64,000 nucleotides of DNA, taken from the NCBI GenBank assembly GCA_018873245.2, contig JAEMBT020000009.1:15433794-15497793 (forward strand), given 5' to 3'. Below are positions 36,879 to 47,795 of this stretch, in pieces; the first letter of the stretch is position 1; every line of letters starts with the position of its first letter. The stretch comes from Archegozetes longisetosus (Eukaryota; Arthropoda; Arachnida; Sarcoptiformes; Trhypochthoniidae). The notes below the pieces were generated by a model. It had not been told where the DNA came from and did no database searches. It worked only from the letters and a program-made list of their open reading frames with translations. Made by a program: the position numbers and the translations under genes.

Positions 36879-38080
36879 CAAAGACAAAGGCGGTAGATGA
36901 AAAAACATGTAGCAATTTTAATTTTAATTTGCCCAGATATAAAGCATATAAAATTATATATAATTAAGCAAAAATTTTAAAAATCGGCGCATTATTTAAA
37001 AAGTTATGGACAAATAAAATATTATGGAAATTCTTACAGTTTGACAATATATACATACTATAAGACATATATACAACAAAAGTATGAGTTTTAATCTATT
37101 GTTGGTAACATTGTAGAGATATCAGGGTAAATTGTAAGGTGCTCAACACGATTTTCAATGTGATCTTGGTCACGCTGGTCACTGTCAAGCTTTTCATTAT
37201 CATGATGGTCAATATCACGATGGTCACTATCATAATGGTCACTATCAATAATAGTATCAGAACTGTCATAGTTGGCAGTAGAAGTGCTGGCAATAGGTAG
37301 TGTACTATGGGATGTGCTAGAGTTATCCGGGGAATTTAAACTTAATAATGATGGATACAAATTAGTTGTAATAGGTAGTGACACGTTCACATTTGAAGTA
37401 TTATCACCTTTGAACTTTTAGCAAAGTTTCTACAATTTCCACAAATTAAATCACCTTTGTTAATCAGTGTTAAATCCATTGATTTTCTTTTATTTGTTAA
37501 TATTATCGGCTTCACAGTATTTAATTTAGTCACTAAATCATTTTCGTTGACGCGTCTTACATCACGTCTTATAATACTATCCAACCGGACAGTGCAACAA
37601 GCACAATATTTATATCTTAAATTAGGTAAATGTGACATTTGTTCGGACATTTCTATTTTATAAGTTGTACTTGTTACCAAAAGAAACCCAAAGCAGACTC
37701 TTCAAAAATTAAAACTAGACTATTAGTGCTTTAATTTAACACCAAGAAACGTTTGGGTTTTTATTGGTATCATATGACAATAGTCATTTGAAATTTACAA
37801 ACACAATTTTCCGTTACTAAAAAATTATATAAACATTTTAATGTGTTCTTAAAAGCTGTTAATTATAGTTATAATTTGGTGAAGATAGAATTAAAATATC
37901 TCATTTCGTTATCCTGTAATATTAGTTTGAAATTTGACTCAAAAAATGATCTACCTCTAGTATCCTGTAATAGCTTATATTACAATATATACATATTTAT
38001 GCATCAATAACATCCTGTATTAGTATGGGAATGTTTATAATTAAATTGTCTAACATAATTTTCATATGCCGCCTTTGTCT
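36879..38080 (-). mobile_element. Possible element with inverted ends around a Cys-rich ORF
   Basis: The tract AAAGACAAAGGCGGTAGATG at 36879 is mirrored near 38066 on the other strand (AAAGACAAAGGCGGCATATG), giving short inverted ends about 1.2 kb apart. Between them is the Cys-rich coding relic at 37091-37680. No target duplication is evident. Confidence 0.35.
37091..37680 (-). pseudogene. Cys-rich (zinc-binding-like) protein, frameshifted
   Basis: Two ORFs on the minus strand overlap by four bases: 37680-37387, with YKYCACC, LTNKRKSMDLTLI and ICGNCRNF, and 37390-37091, which is Ser/Thr-rich followed by a DSDHxDSDHRDIDHHD-type repeat. They join into one product if a single-base frameshift near 37395 is allowed. 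The CxxC...CxxC pattern suggests a zinc-binding domain. I do not recognise the family. Its position among virus/transposon-like remnants suggests a mobile-element gene. Confidence 0.45.
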
Positions 38081-38399
38081 TTAAGATAAAAAATTTTACC
38101 ACAATTTGCGATGACATGATTTCAAAGTTGTAAAATGAAAGTTTAAATACAACTTCAAACATTTATTTGATTATAAACAACCTTATATGAGATTTGTTAA
38201 TTTACTGAGCATGTCACAAAAAATTCAAATATAAATCAGTATATAAAGTTTAAATTTAAAAATTAGTATGAAGATTTAAAATATAAAAATCATTATAAAA
38301 CATTTCAATATATTAAAAGGTAAGGATAAAATAAACAGCTATTCAAATCTATAATAATGCAATTTAAGTAAAAGAATAAAAATTAATTCTTCACGAAAA

Positions 38400-39511
38400 A
38401 AATCATTTAGGTTTTCTGATTTTTAAAATTTTGCTCATTTTCGATTTTTCAAAGTAACCGCTTGAACGCAAATTTGTCAAAGCATCCTTCATCTTATCGA
38501 GCAAACCAATAGACACACTAAGTGACGCTTCGCAATTTGTCTTGTCCGATTAATTGAAACTTTTCCGTTTAATGTGATTCGAAGTTTTCACTTTTTCATT
38601 TTCACGTGTACTAATAGTTGAAACACTTTCCTTTTCCAAAACTTGAGAAAATTTCAGAATTATAATTATGTGTTGTGTAAAAATTCATGTTTAATTACTA
38701 TGTGATGATTGACGAATATGCCGAGAATCATCGGTTACTCAGTCCTTAATTTCCATTTCGATACCAACTAAAGATTATTTAAAATTCAGTTTAGAATGTT
38801 TTCCAAATATTATAAACTTACCGATTTGCTCAATAGTTTTCATAAGAATGTGATTAATGTTAATATCAAAACTAGGATACTACTTTTCCTATGTATCCAA
38901 GGAGTGACCCAGAAAAAATTCGTTCAATTCTTCCGTCACGAAATCAACAGTTTCAACACTCATAAGATTAGCTACGGTTGAGTTGTCTCTTTCGATCTTT
39001 TCAGATATAATTGCGATTTCCCTCAATTCTTAAAGTATTTCATCTTCCATACTTCTCTCAGTTAATGGCTTTTGCTTGTTTCTTGAGTTGAGTTCACAAT
39101 TTTCAGAGAAAGAGTGAATAATAAACGGATCGAAATTGTCTGAAACATCCGTTGTTCTGTCTTGTACTGTATGAATATTAACACATTCGGTAATTCCGAT
39201 ATTTCATATCGTAAAAACTTATTATGAACAGTTAGAAACGCGTTTACATCCAATCCGTTACATTTAGGATTATTATTGAATCCAAAATATTTTTGAATTA
39301 TCTTCACGAATACTCGATAAAGTCATGTTGTATTTGGTTCAGTTGAAATAATTTCTGTAGTCTTCGGGTACTTTGTTGATGGTCCGCTAATCATATTATG
39401 TGGGTTCATTCGTTTACGAAAATAAGGCGCAACTTGATTAATAAAATGAGAATTTGTACATTCAGTCGATTTCGATTTTTCGCTGTAGATTGGTTCTTCT
39501 GAATCTATCAT
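38400..39511 (-). pseudogene. Unrecognised coding relic(s)
   Basis: From 39511 to 39062 one frame runs about 150 codons with a single TGA (39323); it begins MIDSEEPIYSEKSKSTE and contains HNMISGPSTKYPKTTEI and KYFGFNNNPKCNGLDVNAFL. Lower down, phrases such as MSVETVDFVTEELNEF (near 38950) and LLDKMKDALTNLRSSGYFEK (near 38450) are open but separated by stops. The phrase ISGPSTK resembles ISGPRTK/ISGPGTK in the duplicated blocks at 39.7 and 45.75 kb, so these may be relics of one gene family. The function is unknown. Confidence 0.35.
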
Positions 39512-39699
39512 TTTACCAAATTAAATTGTTGAATTGTCCGTCTATTTAAATAGTTGAATTAAATATTTTTCAATAAAAAATTGAGCAATACATTTTTATT
39601 AAAGTCAATAATCTGAATTGCAAGTGATTATTATCATCGTTGTTATTTATTTCGGAATCAACAGATTCTCCATCGATTTCATAACCCAAGTTGATGAGG

Positions 39700-41812
39700 A
39701 TGATATAATCTTCTTAGTCGCCATAACCTTAGTCCTTGGACCGCTAATTCCCATATGGAGATTTTTTCCTTCAATATTTTCCTCTTTGTCTTCAGTTTTT
39801 TCTTCAATCTTCCTTCAAATTTTTCTTCACTCTTCAATTTCAACGCTTAGTTCCAAACCAACTGTTTCAAAACAATCGATTTCTTTTGATTTGAAATTCA
39901 ATAGGTTAATTTTATCATCTGACTTATCACCGCAGCTTTTAACATTGTCCTTTAGTCATGAAGTTTTGTGTTAGTTCTTTTTCAACTGATTATTCCAATT
40001 TCTTTTTTTTAAATTTCAATCGAAAGTTTTGATCATCCTTCTAATGTAAATTTAATTCTTTGCACACCAACTCGCGGTATTGGTTGTCCGACTTTGATGA
40101 ACTCCTTTTGCATCGTCTTCTCTCTCTAATAAAAGAAATATAAGTAAAAAGTTAAATCTTTTGGTCTTTAGAATAAATTTTCAATATTTACCGACGATTC
40201 TCTGATCGAGTCCTTTTTATTAAAACAAATACTATAAAAAGGTACAGAATCAATTCACTCGGTATCTACTTTTTGTTTTGAACGCTTTCCTCATGTTCTC
40301 TGAGGTGAAAATAATTATATTAAGAAAGTAGTAAATGTATTCTGTAATAATATAGAGAAATTATTAAAATGAAAATTAAAAATGCTGCATTTCTTCATCA
40401 TGTCTTTAATATGTTTTTGCATTATAAGCATATTGCCAAAAGTTGAAAATAAGCACTTTTTTGTCAACCATTTCTTGAGCCATCGTTAGAAAGTAAGAAT
40501 GATTTTGGCTCTTTACTTAACATAACATTCAAAATTTGTGTACTTTAATCTTTAACTTTAAAATTCTTATACAGTTCTGAATATTCCTACGAATATTTAA
40601 ATAACTATATTTTGTAAATCATTTGAGTATCATTTAAAACGCAACTATAGAGATCGCAATCTATTTATGTTTGTATTTAAAACAGGAAAATGTTCTCATA
40701 ATATTCTACAAAACAAAATGAAATATAAAAGATTACTTAAACGTGAGATAGCTCCCATAAAAATCTACGAAAAGCATATAAACAGAAAATACACTTTGGT
40801 GGAAAATGTTAGCACATTTTAAGAAATATTTAAAATACAAATTTACGTAAACCTTTAATAGAAAGTATAATAATACGGACAATGTACTGTCACAATTATT
40901 TTTGTGACCCGGGATCTCATTGAGAATGAAAAACTCGATCAAATTTTTTGTGTAGAGTTCTTCATTTTGTGTAATTTTACTAGATTAAAGATTTGAAATC
41001 AGGGGCCTCGATGTAAGATTCCAAATCTTCTTTACCTAATTCTCTATCTAAGAGTCTGGCTGGACTCGATAGAGAATATCATGTGTACCTACTATGCATT
41101 AAAGAAAGTTTCACAACTTTCCATATCACTTACCTAAGGTTCAAATAAAGTTGATAGACATGAAGAAAACGATTGTCTATTTTACAAGAATTTTATTATG
41201 CATAATATGAAGTTACAAAGAATAACTGAGATATTACTGAAGATTGTCTATCTCTTGACTCTATTCTTATTCCCTTGACTTTCTCTGAGACTGTCCCTTT
41301 ATATACTTTTCTTTGGTTTCCCACGTTCTTCTAAATTTAAAACTAAAGCTACGCTTTTTGATTGTTTATTTATACTAAAGTTAACTCATACTATATTGGT
41401 TCATTTTAAAGAGAAAGTCATTACTGAAAGTGTTATAAATCATTGCACTTTTTAGGAGCTAATTACAAAAAGTGTTAGTGCTAAGCCTTTTCAAACTAAT
41501 AAGTAAACTATTTTAGTATTCTATGTTTGTTAGATATAAATTAAATTTCACAGTACAATCGCTTTAATATAGAGCTTACTTATCCGTATCATGTTACATC
41601 ATAATCGTTCAAATACTTTACTAAAAAGAGATTCCCAACACAATATACTTCACTATTCATAACTTGCTAATATTGATAACTATTCGTTTACCTGAAATCC
41701 CATGCGTTAGGCTTGCAGTGATTAAAAACTTTTAATATCTCTACAGTTGAAAATTCTCGCACATACATATCCAGACATCTTATGTTTTAATACAGTTTTA
41801 CGGTATATCTTT
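39700..41812 (-). repeat. Duplicated block, copy 1 (carries the solo LTR)
   Basis: This copy matches 45730-47193 closely over its whole length, once the LTR insertion at 40888-41552 is removed. On the minus strand both copies hold the same decayed coding text (EFIKVGQxIPRVGxQRINFT, SKEIxCFETVxLELSVEIEE, MGISGPxTK). The unit is followed in both copies by a tRNA-like repeat. Its nature (old transposon or segmental duplication) is not clear. Confidence 0.75.
40888..41552 (-). mobile_element. Solo LTR (665 bp) with 4-bp target duplication
   Basis: The insert begins TGTCACAATT and ends AAATTTCACA, has TG...CA ends and is flanked by GTAC on both sides (40884-40887, 41553-41556). The paralogous block has the uninterrupted site aatGTACaatcg at 46931-46942. 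On the minus strand there is a TATA box (TATATAAAGGG near 41304) and an AATAAA about 105 bp further on, as expected for an LTR read in that direction. No internal retroviral genes adjoin it, so it looks like a solo LTR left by recombination. Confidence 0.75.
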
Positions 41813-41829
41813 AACAATTGACCCTCGGC

Positions 41830-42090
41830 AGCGAACGGCATAAATTTGAAAATTTTTTTATTAAATCAATCTAAGGCATACTATAAAACATAAAAAATAG
41901 CTGCCAACGCGTTACTTCGCATATAATTTTTTGCAATTTAATTTTTTCAAGTTTTATGGATTACTGTTTGAATACAAAAGTTAAACAAAGAGCCTGTGGG
42001 GTGCTGAGGTAGAGTGTTTAATATCAAACTTCTAGGTCTTTGGTTCGATACTTTGATTTTCAAATTTTCTTCACCTCTGTAACTTTAGAA
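41830..42090 (+). repeat. tRNA-like (SINE-type) repeat, copy 1
   Basis: It contains GCTGAGGTAGAGTGTTTAAT and TTTGGTTCGATACTTTG, which resemble pol III A and B boxes, preceded by an AT-rich part shared with the copies at 47218-47480 and 48560-48795. No tRNA cloverleaf with a paired anticodon stem can be drawn, so I call it a repeat rather than a tRNA gene. Confidence 0.5.
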
Positions 42091-42379
42091 ACTTTAATTT
42101 TTGACATATTTTATATGCAAAATGTGTCTGTTTGTAAAGAAATAGTTTGCATACTATTCAATTGTGAAAATGAATTCATTTAATATTTTTAATATTGTCA
42201 GTGAATTAACAAATTTCACAATTGAATATTATTCAAACTATTTGTTTACAAATAAAAACACTTTGCATATAAAATATGAAGGTAATAGAAGAAAATGGTA
42301 AGAGTGTAAAATAGAAGGTAATAAAGTTATAAAAATGCAGCAAAACTTTTATATATTTTATTTGATAAGTGTATTTTAA

Positions 42380-42862
42380 GGGCATATACTTTTGATGCTA
42401 TACTCTTATAGAACTCATCGAGACGATTGAGAATATGTATATAGATATATAGTTCGAGGTTAAAAAGGTAATCTTCAAGGTCATTTCAAGGACAAATCCA
42501 AAAACTCAAAAAATTGTTCCCATAACCCATGCGCATATATATGTATTACTCACGCATAGGAGGGGGGGGGGTTGCCAGAGAAATAGACATGAACGCGCCC
42601 GTTTACCTATATGCTATGAAGTACGCGCGGGGGTGGTGAGAGTCTTTACATTCATCTGCTATTCTAACCCAAATTAAGTTAACCTAACTTAACCGAACAC
42701 AACCGAACCTAACCTAACCTAGTCTAACCTAACTTCTTTTTTAGATCATTTAATAGTTTGACCTTGACGTGACCTTGAAATGATGTTTTTGATCTTCGAC
42801 CATATTTATTCTGAATCAGCTCGACGAGTTCTATAAGAATATATCATCAAAAGTATGTGCCC
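42380..42862. mobile_element. TTAA-flanked foldback MITE (piggyBac-like)
   Basis: TTAA-GGGCATATACTTTTGATG on the left is mirrored by CATCAAAAGTATGTGCCC-TTAA on the right. The inverted arms continue for about 125 bp with moderate identity (shared CTTATAGAACTC and TTTCAAGG phrases). The interior has a G10 run (42562-42571) and a CCTAA tract (42656-42735). Its right edge abuts the truncated end of the Gypsy pol fragment at 42863. It is non-coding. Confidence 0.8.
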
Positions 42863-43315
42863 TTAAAAGGCACCATCTACCGAACATCTATAGGGACCGC
42901 GTCTTATTGGCTTAACAGCACCTGTTCTAATTTCATGTTCGATCAAATGTGTTCTACCAATTTGATTTGGTTTAAATGCAAAGAGTGTTATATAGCGTTC
43001 AAGTAGGCTCTTGTGTTTAATTTGCGAGTCAGACAGTGTGACATCAACATTAGCGTAGCCTTCTCCGAGCTTCATAGGATTGCATTCTTCTGTAAACTTT
43101 TCATTTAATCCTGTTTCATTGTCGTTTAGATTCCTTGTGTCTTGGCATGGACAATCAGTCAGTTTTTGTTTCATGTGTACTGATTTCTCACATAGGTTCG
43201 AGTTGTTTTGTTTATTGAGATTGATTGAATCAGAGGTGCTAGTTTGATTATCGCCCTCCTCCATATAGCAGTAAATATTGTTCATTTCATTTTGCTTGTC
43301 GGTTGTTGTTTTCAA
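42863..43315 (-). pseudogene. Gypsy pol fragment just before reverse transcriptase
   Basis: A 150-codon open frame whose C-terminal third reads LLERYITLFAFKPNQIGRTH and then HEIRTGAVKPIRRGPYRCSV, the conserved lead-in to the RT domain of Ty3/Gypsy elements. The N-terminal two thirds is Asn/Asp-rich and unconserved. It is cut at 42863 by the TTAA-flanked element. Confidence 0.75.
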
Positions 43316-43994
43316 ATTTTCTAAGACATCCTTCTTTATCTCCTGATTAAATCAATATCGCCGTTATTTCGTTTTTCTATTAACACTTGATCTCATTCCT
43401 CGCATTCTATCTCATTAGTTTCCGCTGGAATAACTGAAAAGGTACTGTCGATCTTTTCGTACCTGCCAATAACCATTTCCTGTTAAAGAACTTTGTTTCT
43501 TGCCCAAAATTAGTTATGTGTATATGTGCCTTTCCATTAACCACTTTAGTCAGTGCATTCGGGCTACAATTTTATTCTTAGCATATTGACCTTTATCAAT
43601 GCTGATCAAGCAGACAACTTCCTCAAGTTTTTTTTGTTCGCAATCATCTAAATAACTCTGGTTGAATGTGGCTGTACGATAGTTTCATGTTTTATATGGA
43701 CAGCATCTCCTTTGCTTTTCTCACAAGTCTTACAAGGAATCACTACTACTTTATTTCGTGATTTGCTACCTTTAAATTTGTATGCTCTAACAGTCAAATC
43801 AATCACTGCTGTCAGTTTAAGGTTAACATTGTTACCAATTAATAACTGTGCCAGTACCTTTTTGGCTACCACAGCATCAAAATGTATTAAAGCTTATGCT
43901 CCTTCAGAATCAGTTAAAATTAAGGGTATGTGTTTTACCAACCGGTATAAGTTGTTGTTCAGTGTTGGAGTTAATATTGTTGCCGTCATATTTG

Positions 43995-44110
43995 CGAACT
44001 TACAATCCTATATCAGAAGCTAAGTTTTCACGAATTACAGTAATAGTAGTGTCACAGTCGATGACTGCTCTGATTTCATGTCCTAGGATATCTACTAATG
44101 CGTAGATAAT
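43995..44110 (-). pseudogene. Retropepsin relic
   Basis: The phrase LVDILGHEIRAVIDCDTTIT is the N-terminal part of a retroviral-type aspartic protease (usually AxIDTGA); the catalytic DTG has become DCD. Stops follow shortly downstream. Confidence 0.55.
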
Positions 44111-44253
44111 ATCCGGACGCTCACCTGTTAAATCTCTTTCGTGCAACATTTAATTACACATTTCATCTTTCTGTCCTTTATTATTCTTCCTGTCTCCATC
44201 TTCACCACCGCGTGATAGACGATGAATTTTATTTTTTGCGTTCGCGACATGAT

Positions 44254-44664
44254 TTAGCTGTGTCCTACTCTACCACAAACCCAGCAATGAGCCTTGCCCG
44301 TGGCCGATCTAGTGATATCCCTGATATATCGGTTCCCTCTGCCGTCACGTCCATGTTTACTATTGTAGCTGTTAATGCTATTACACGTTCGAAAGTTGGG
44401 CTCCCATTTCTCACGTGTAGATGCATTAGCTGCCCACATTTTATTCATAGCCTCGCTAAGCGCTTTCGTCATTGACTTCATAGCTTCGACCCACTCTATA
44501 GAATTCTCTTTAACTTTCTCAACTTGTTTCGGTTCATCGAGAATCACTGCATAATTAGCGTGTTCGCTCTCTTCAGCCGCTCTCATGACTGCCTCCTCTA
44601 CTAGTTTAACTTTTTCTAAAAGCTGTTCATAGTTTTTAGGTTCTAAGGCGTTATCGCCTTAGAA
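44254..44664 (-). pseudogene. Gag C-terminal region with CCHC zinc-knuckle start
   Basis: An open frame from about 44664 contains coiled-coil-like acidic/basic text (NYEQLLEKVKLVEEAV, KSMTKALSEAMNKMWAA), a basic Gly/Arg-rich stretch and CWVCGRVGHS, then a stop that removes the last Cys of the CCHC knuckle. It begins exactly at a 24-bp palindrome (44641-44664), which probably marks a rearrangement point. Confidence 0.65.
44641..44664. other. Perfect 10-bp-arm palindrome
   Basis: TTCTAAGGCG-TTAT-CGCCTTAGAA: two perfect 10-bp arms with a 4-nt loop. It sits at the upstream edge of the open gag frame. Confidence 0.9.
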
Positions 44665-45729
44665 AAGGTTGCTAGGCAAAGCTTAGAACTGATTAATTTA
44701 CTTTCAAGCTCACAGGTCGGGAGGTCTTTCGTAAGTAATGCTTTGATCCGAAGCGAGAGCTGAAGATGTAAATAGATCAGAAACGTGAGCTTTTGCTAAC
44801 CTAATCGTTGGTGGTCACCAGTGGGAGAATTGAATATAAAAAAATTGCGCTCTAATTTCTAGCTTTAAAAGGACGAATTTGTTAACCAACTCTCAATAGT
44901 TGGTGACTCGCAATAGCTGATATGGCTATATGCTCAAAAGCGTTTATCAACAATAATATCTAAAATAATGTTTCGACTTTACCATTGAGTTGAGGTTGAA
45001 GAGTGTCTGTCTTAGAATGAAAAACTTCTCCACATCACACGCGAAGACTCGCTTTCTTGACTTGTCCATCCCTTAATCGGTAGTCAAATCCTGTCGCAGA
45101 CGCCAATTGTAATTGCAATGAGTGTTTCTCTACTTCTTCTTTGCAATCCTTGCGTGAGATACGAAGATGAACTCTGTTGTTACACGCTTTCTCACACTAA
45201 TCGAACCTCTCACACACGGCAACACAAATGGAACAATAATTAAAAAAGCAAATTTAACAAAACAAAAAATACTTTATTTAAAATAGTCATAAAATGTAGA
45301 TATATGTGTTGTACAGCCACAGAAAATGTCTGCGAGTACCGATTTTGGACTCTAACATCGCTTTAAAGATATGAAAATTAAGGCAATGGTTTAAAGTCTA
45401 TGCCTGATCGCCGGACTTTTATACGAGATTAGCCGAACGGTGTTGACCGTTGGCCACTCTTTTCTATCAATTGGTCATTTCATGTATCGTCTCAATTGGC
45501 AACACATGAAAATCTTCACTGAGTCCCGAGCCTCCCGTTTTTATGGCTCTATTTTGAAAAACAGAGGCATAAAACCCTTTCTTCTAAACATTTCACAGCT
45601 GCGATAAATTAAGCACAGCAGCTTTATCCTCTCCTTTCTCAGAATTTAAACAAAGAAAGGATAAGAGAAGAAAAGAAAATAAACAAAAATTTGTTTGTGA
45701 AAAACAGAAACTAGAAGTTTCTGTACTCA

Positions 45730-47193
45730 CAATATAATCCTCTTCATTGCCATGGCCCTTAGTCCCTGGACCGCTAATTCCCATATGGAGATTTTCTCCT
45801 TCAATATTTTCCGCTTCGTCTTTAGTTTTTCTTCAAATTTTTCTTTACTCTTCTCTTCGATTTCAACGCTCAGTTCCAAATCAACTGTTTCAAAACACTC
45901 AATTTCTTTTGATTTGAAATTCGATAGGTTAATTTTACTATCCGATTTATTACTGCTTTAAATATTTTTCTCCTTTGGTCATGAAGTTTTGTGTTAGTTT
46001 TTTCAACTGATTTTTCCAATTTCTTTTTTTTAAAACATTCAATCGAAAGTTTTGATCATCCTACTGATGTAAAATTAATTCTTTGCATACCAACTCGCGG
46101 TATTGATTGTCCGACTTTGATGAACTCATTTTGCATCGCTTTATCTCCCCAATAAACGAAATATAAGTAAAAGTTAAATCTTTTAGCCTTTAAATCAATA
46201 TTCAATATTTAACGACGATTCTCCGATAGAGGCATTTTTATTAAATGAAAGTACATCAACTATGAAAAGGTACAGAATCAATTCTTAACTCGGTATCTAC
46301 TTTTTGCTTTGTTTTTTAACGCTTTCCTCCTGTTCACTTAGGTGAAAATAATTATATTAATGAAAATAGTAAATGTATTCAGTAATAATATAGAAAAATT
46401 ATTAAAGTGAAAATTAAAAATACTGCATTTCTTCATCATATCTTTAATATGCTCTTGCATTATAAGCATATTGCCAAAAGACGTGGTCAAAAGTAGAAAA
46501 TAAGCACTTTTTTGTCAACCATTTCTTGAGCCGTCGTTAGAAAGTATGAATGATTTTGGCTCTTTACTTAACATAACATTCAAAATTTGTGTACTTTAAT
46601 CTTTAACTTTAAAATTCTTATACAGTTCTGAATATTCCTACGAATATTTAAATAACTATTTTGTAAAGCATTTTAGCATAATTTAAAACAGAACTATAGA
46701 GATCGCAATCTATTTATATTTATATTTAAAACAGGAAAATGTTCTCATAATATTCTACAGAATAAAATAAAATATAAAAATTTACTTAAACGTGAGATAG
46801 CTCCCATAAAAATCTACGAAAAAGCATATTAACAAAAAGTACACTTTGGTGGAAAATGTTAGCACATTTTAAGAAATATTTAAAATACAAATTTACGTAA
46901 ACCTTTAATAGAAAGTATAATAATACGGACAATGTACAATCGCTCCAATATAGAGCTTACTTATCCGTGTCATGTTACATCATAATCGTTTAAATACTTT
47001 ACTAAAAAGAAATTCCCAACACAATATACTTAACTATTCATAACTTGCAAATATTGATAACTATTCGTTTACCTGAAATCCCACGCGTTAGGTTTGCACT
47101 CATTGAAAACTTTTAATATCTCTACATTTGAAAATTCTTGCACATATGATACATATCCAGACATCTTATGTTTTAAAACAGTTTTACGGCATA
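45730..47193 (-). repeat. Duplicated block, copy 2 (empty LTR site)
   Basis: The partner of 39700-41812. It lacks the 665-bp LTR (empty GTAC site at 46934-46937), has a ~12-bp insertion near 46478 and many scattered substitutions. The minus-strand coding relic (MQNEFIKVGQSIPRVG near 46130; MGISGPGTKGHGNEEDYIVS near 45760) has several stops. Confidence 0.75.
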
Positions 47194-47217
47194 TCTTGAA
47201 GTTAAATTTAGCGTTTC

Positions 47218-47480
47218 GACACACTAACAATGGAACTTCATCAATCAATGGTGTAGATTTGAAAATTTAACTTTACAAAATAAATTATATATGCATTTTA
47301 AGTAAAATATTAAAATACTTGCTGTCATTGGGTTACGTAACATTTTTAGGGTTTAAATTTTTAGAAGTTATATCTACTTGCAATTAAGTAGCGACGTCGT
47401 ATGTCCAACTTTGTGACGCTGAGGTAGCGTCTCCTACCTGACACGTATAGATCTTGGGTTCGAATCTGGTGTTTAAGGAA
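47218..47480 (+). repeat. tRNA-like (SINE-type) repeat, copy 2
   Basis: About 190 bp of AT-rich lead (ATGGAACTTCATCAA... TTACGTAACAT) precede GCTGAGGTAGCGTCTCCTAC and TTGGGTTCGAATCTGG (pol III A- and B-box-like). The same unit lies inverted at 48560-48795, so the two form a large imperfect palindrome around a hAT-type MITE. Confidence 0.6.
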
Positions 47481-47795
47481 GTTCGTTTTTTGAATAAAAA
47501 ATTTTTTTAATTATTTTAACTTGCATTATAATTTTTTTATTTCTTATTCAATTTTTTGATAAATTTAAGAAGATTCTTTTTGAGGTCTATATGGATTTTT
47601 AAGAACATTTTTTACGGTCAAACCATTATTTATAATTTTAATTTGTAAACAAGTGTTCAAGTTTATGAAAATAATTTTTCAAACTTTAATTTCTAATAAA
47701 TTTTAATAATTAAAATTCTAATAAATCTTAATTCTAATACTTATATACAAAGTTTAAAAGTAGAAAAAAATTATGGTCGCACACATGGTTTGAAC

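Larger units (their letters stand above)
42863..45504 (-). mobile_element. Degraded Gypsy-type LTR retrotransposon (5' half)
   Basis: Read on the minus strand: an LTR-like segment from about 45504 (TGTTGCC...) to 45108 (...ATTACA) with a TATA box (CGTATAAAAG near 45425) and AATAAA (near 45287), then a primer-binding-site-like tract TGGCGTCTGCGACAGGAT (45105-45088). Next come a gag C-terminus with a CCHC knuckle start (CWVCGRVGHS, to 44254), a retropepsin relic in which the active DTG reads DCD (VIDCDTT, near 44060), and the pol spacer up to the LFAFKPNQIGRTHLIEHEI block that precedes reverse transcriptase (42863-43315). RT, RNase H, integrase and the 3' LTR are missing. Many stops and frameshifts make it inactive. 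Confidence 0.7.

Noticed and set aside
39618-39974. 118-codon plus-strand ORF rich in Ser/Phe
   Set aside because: The opposite strand carries the Glu/Lys-rich coding relic shared by both duplicated blocks; the plus frame is its shadow.
43712-44475. Plus-strand ORFs of 85-103 codons
   Set aside because: They are antisense to the Gypsy gag-protease relic.
47405-47475. Possible tRNA gene
   Set aside because: A- and B-box-like sequences are present, but the anticodon stem does not pair and copies occur inside longer repeats, so it is a SINE-type repeat.
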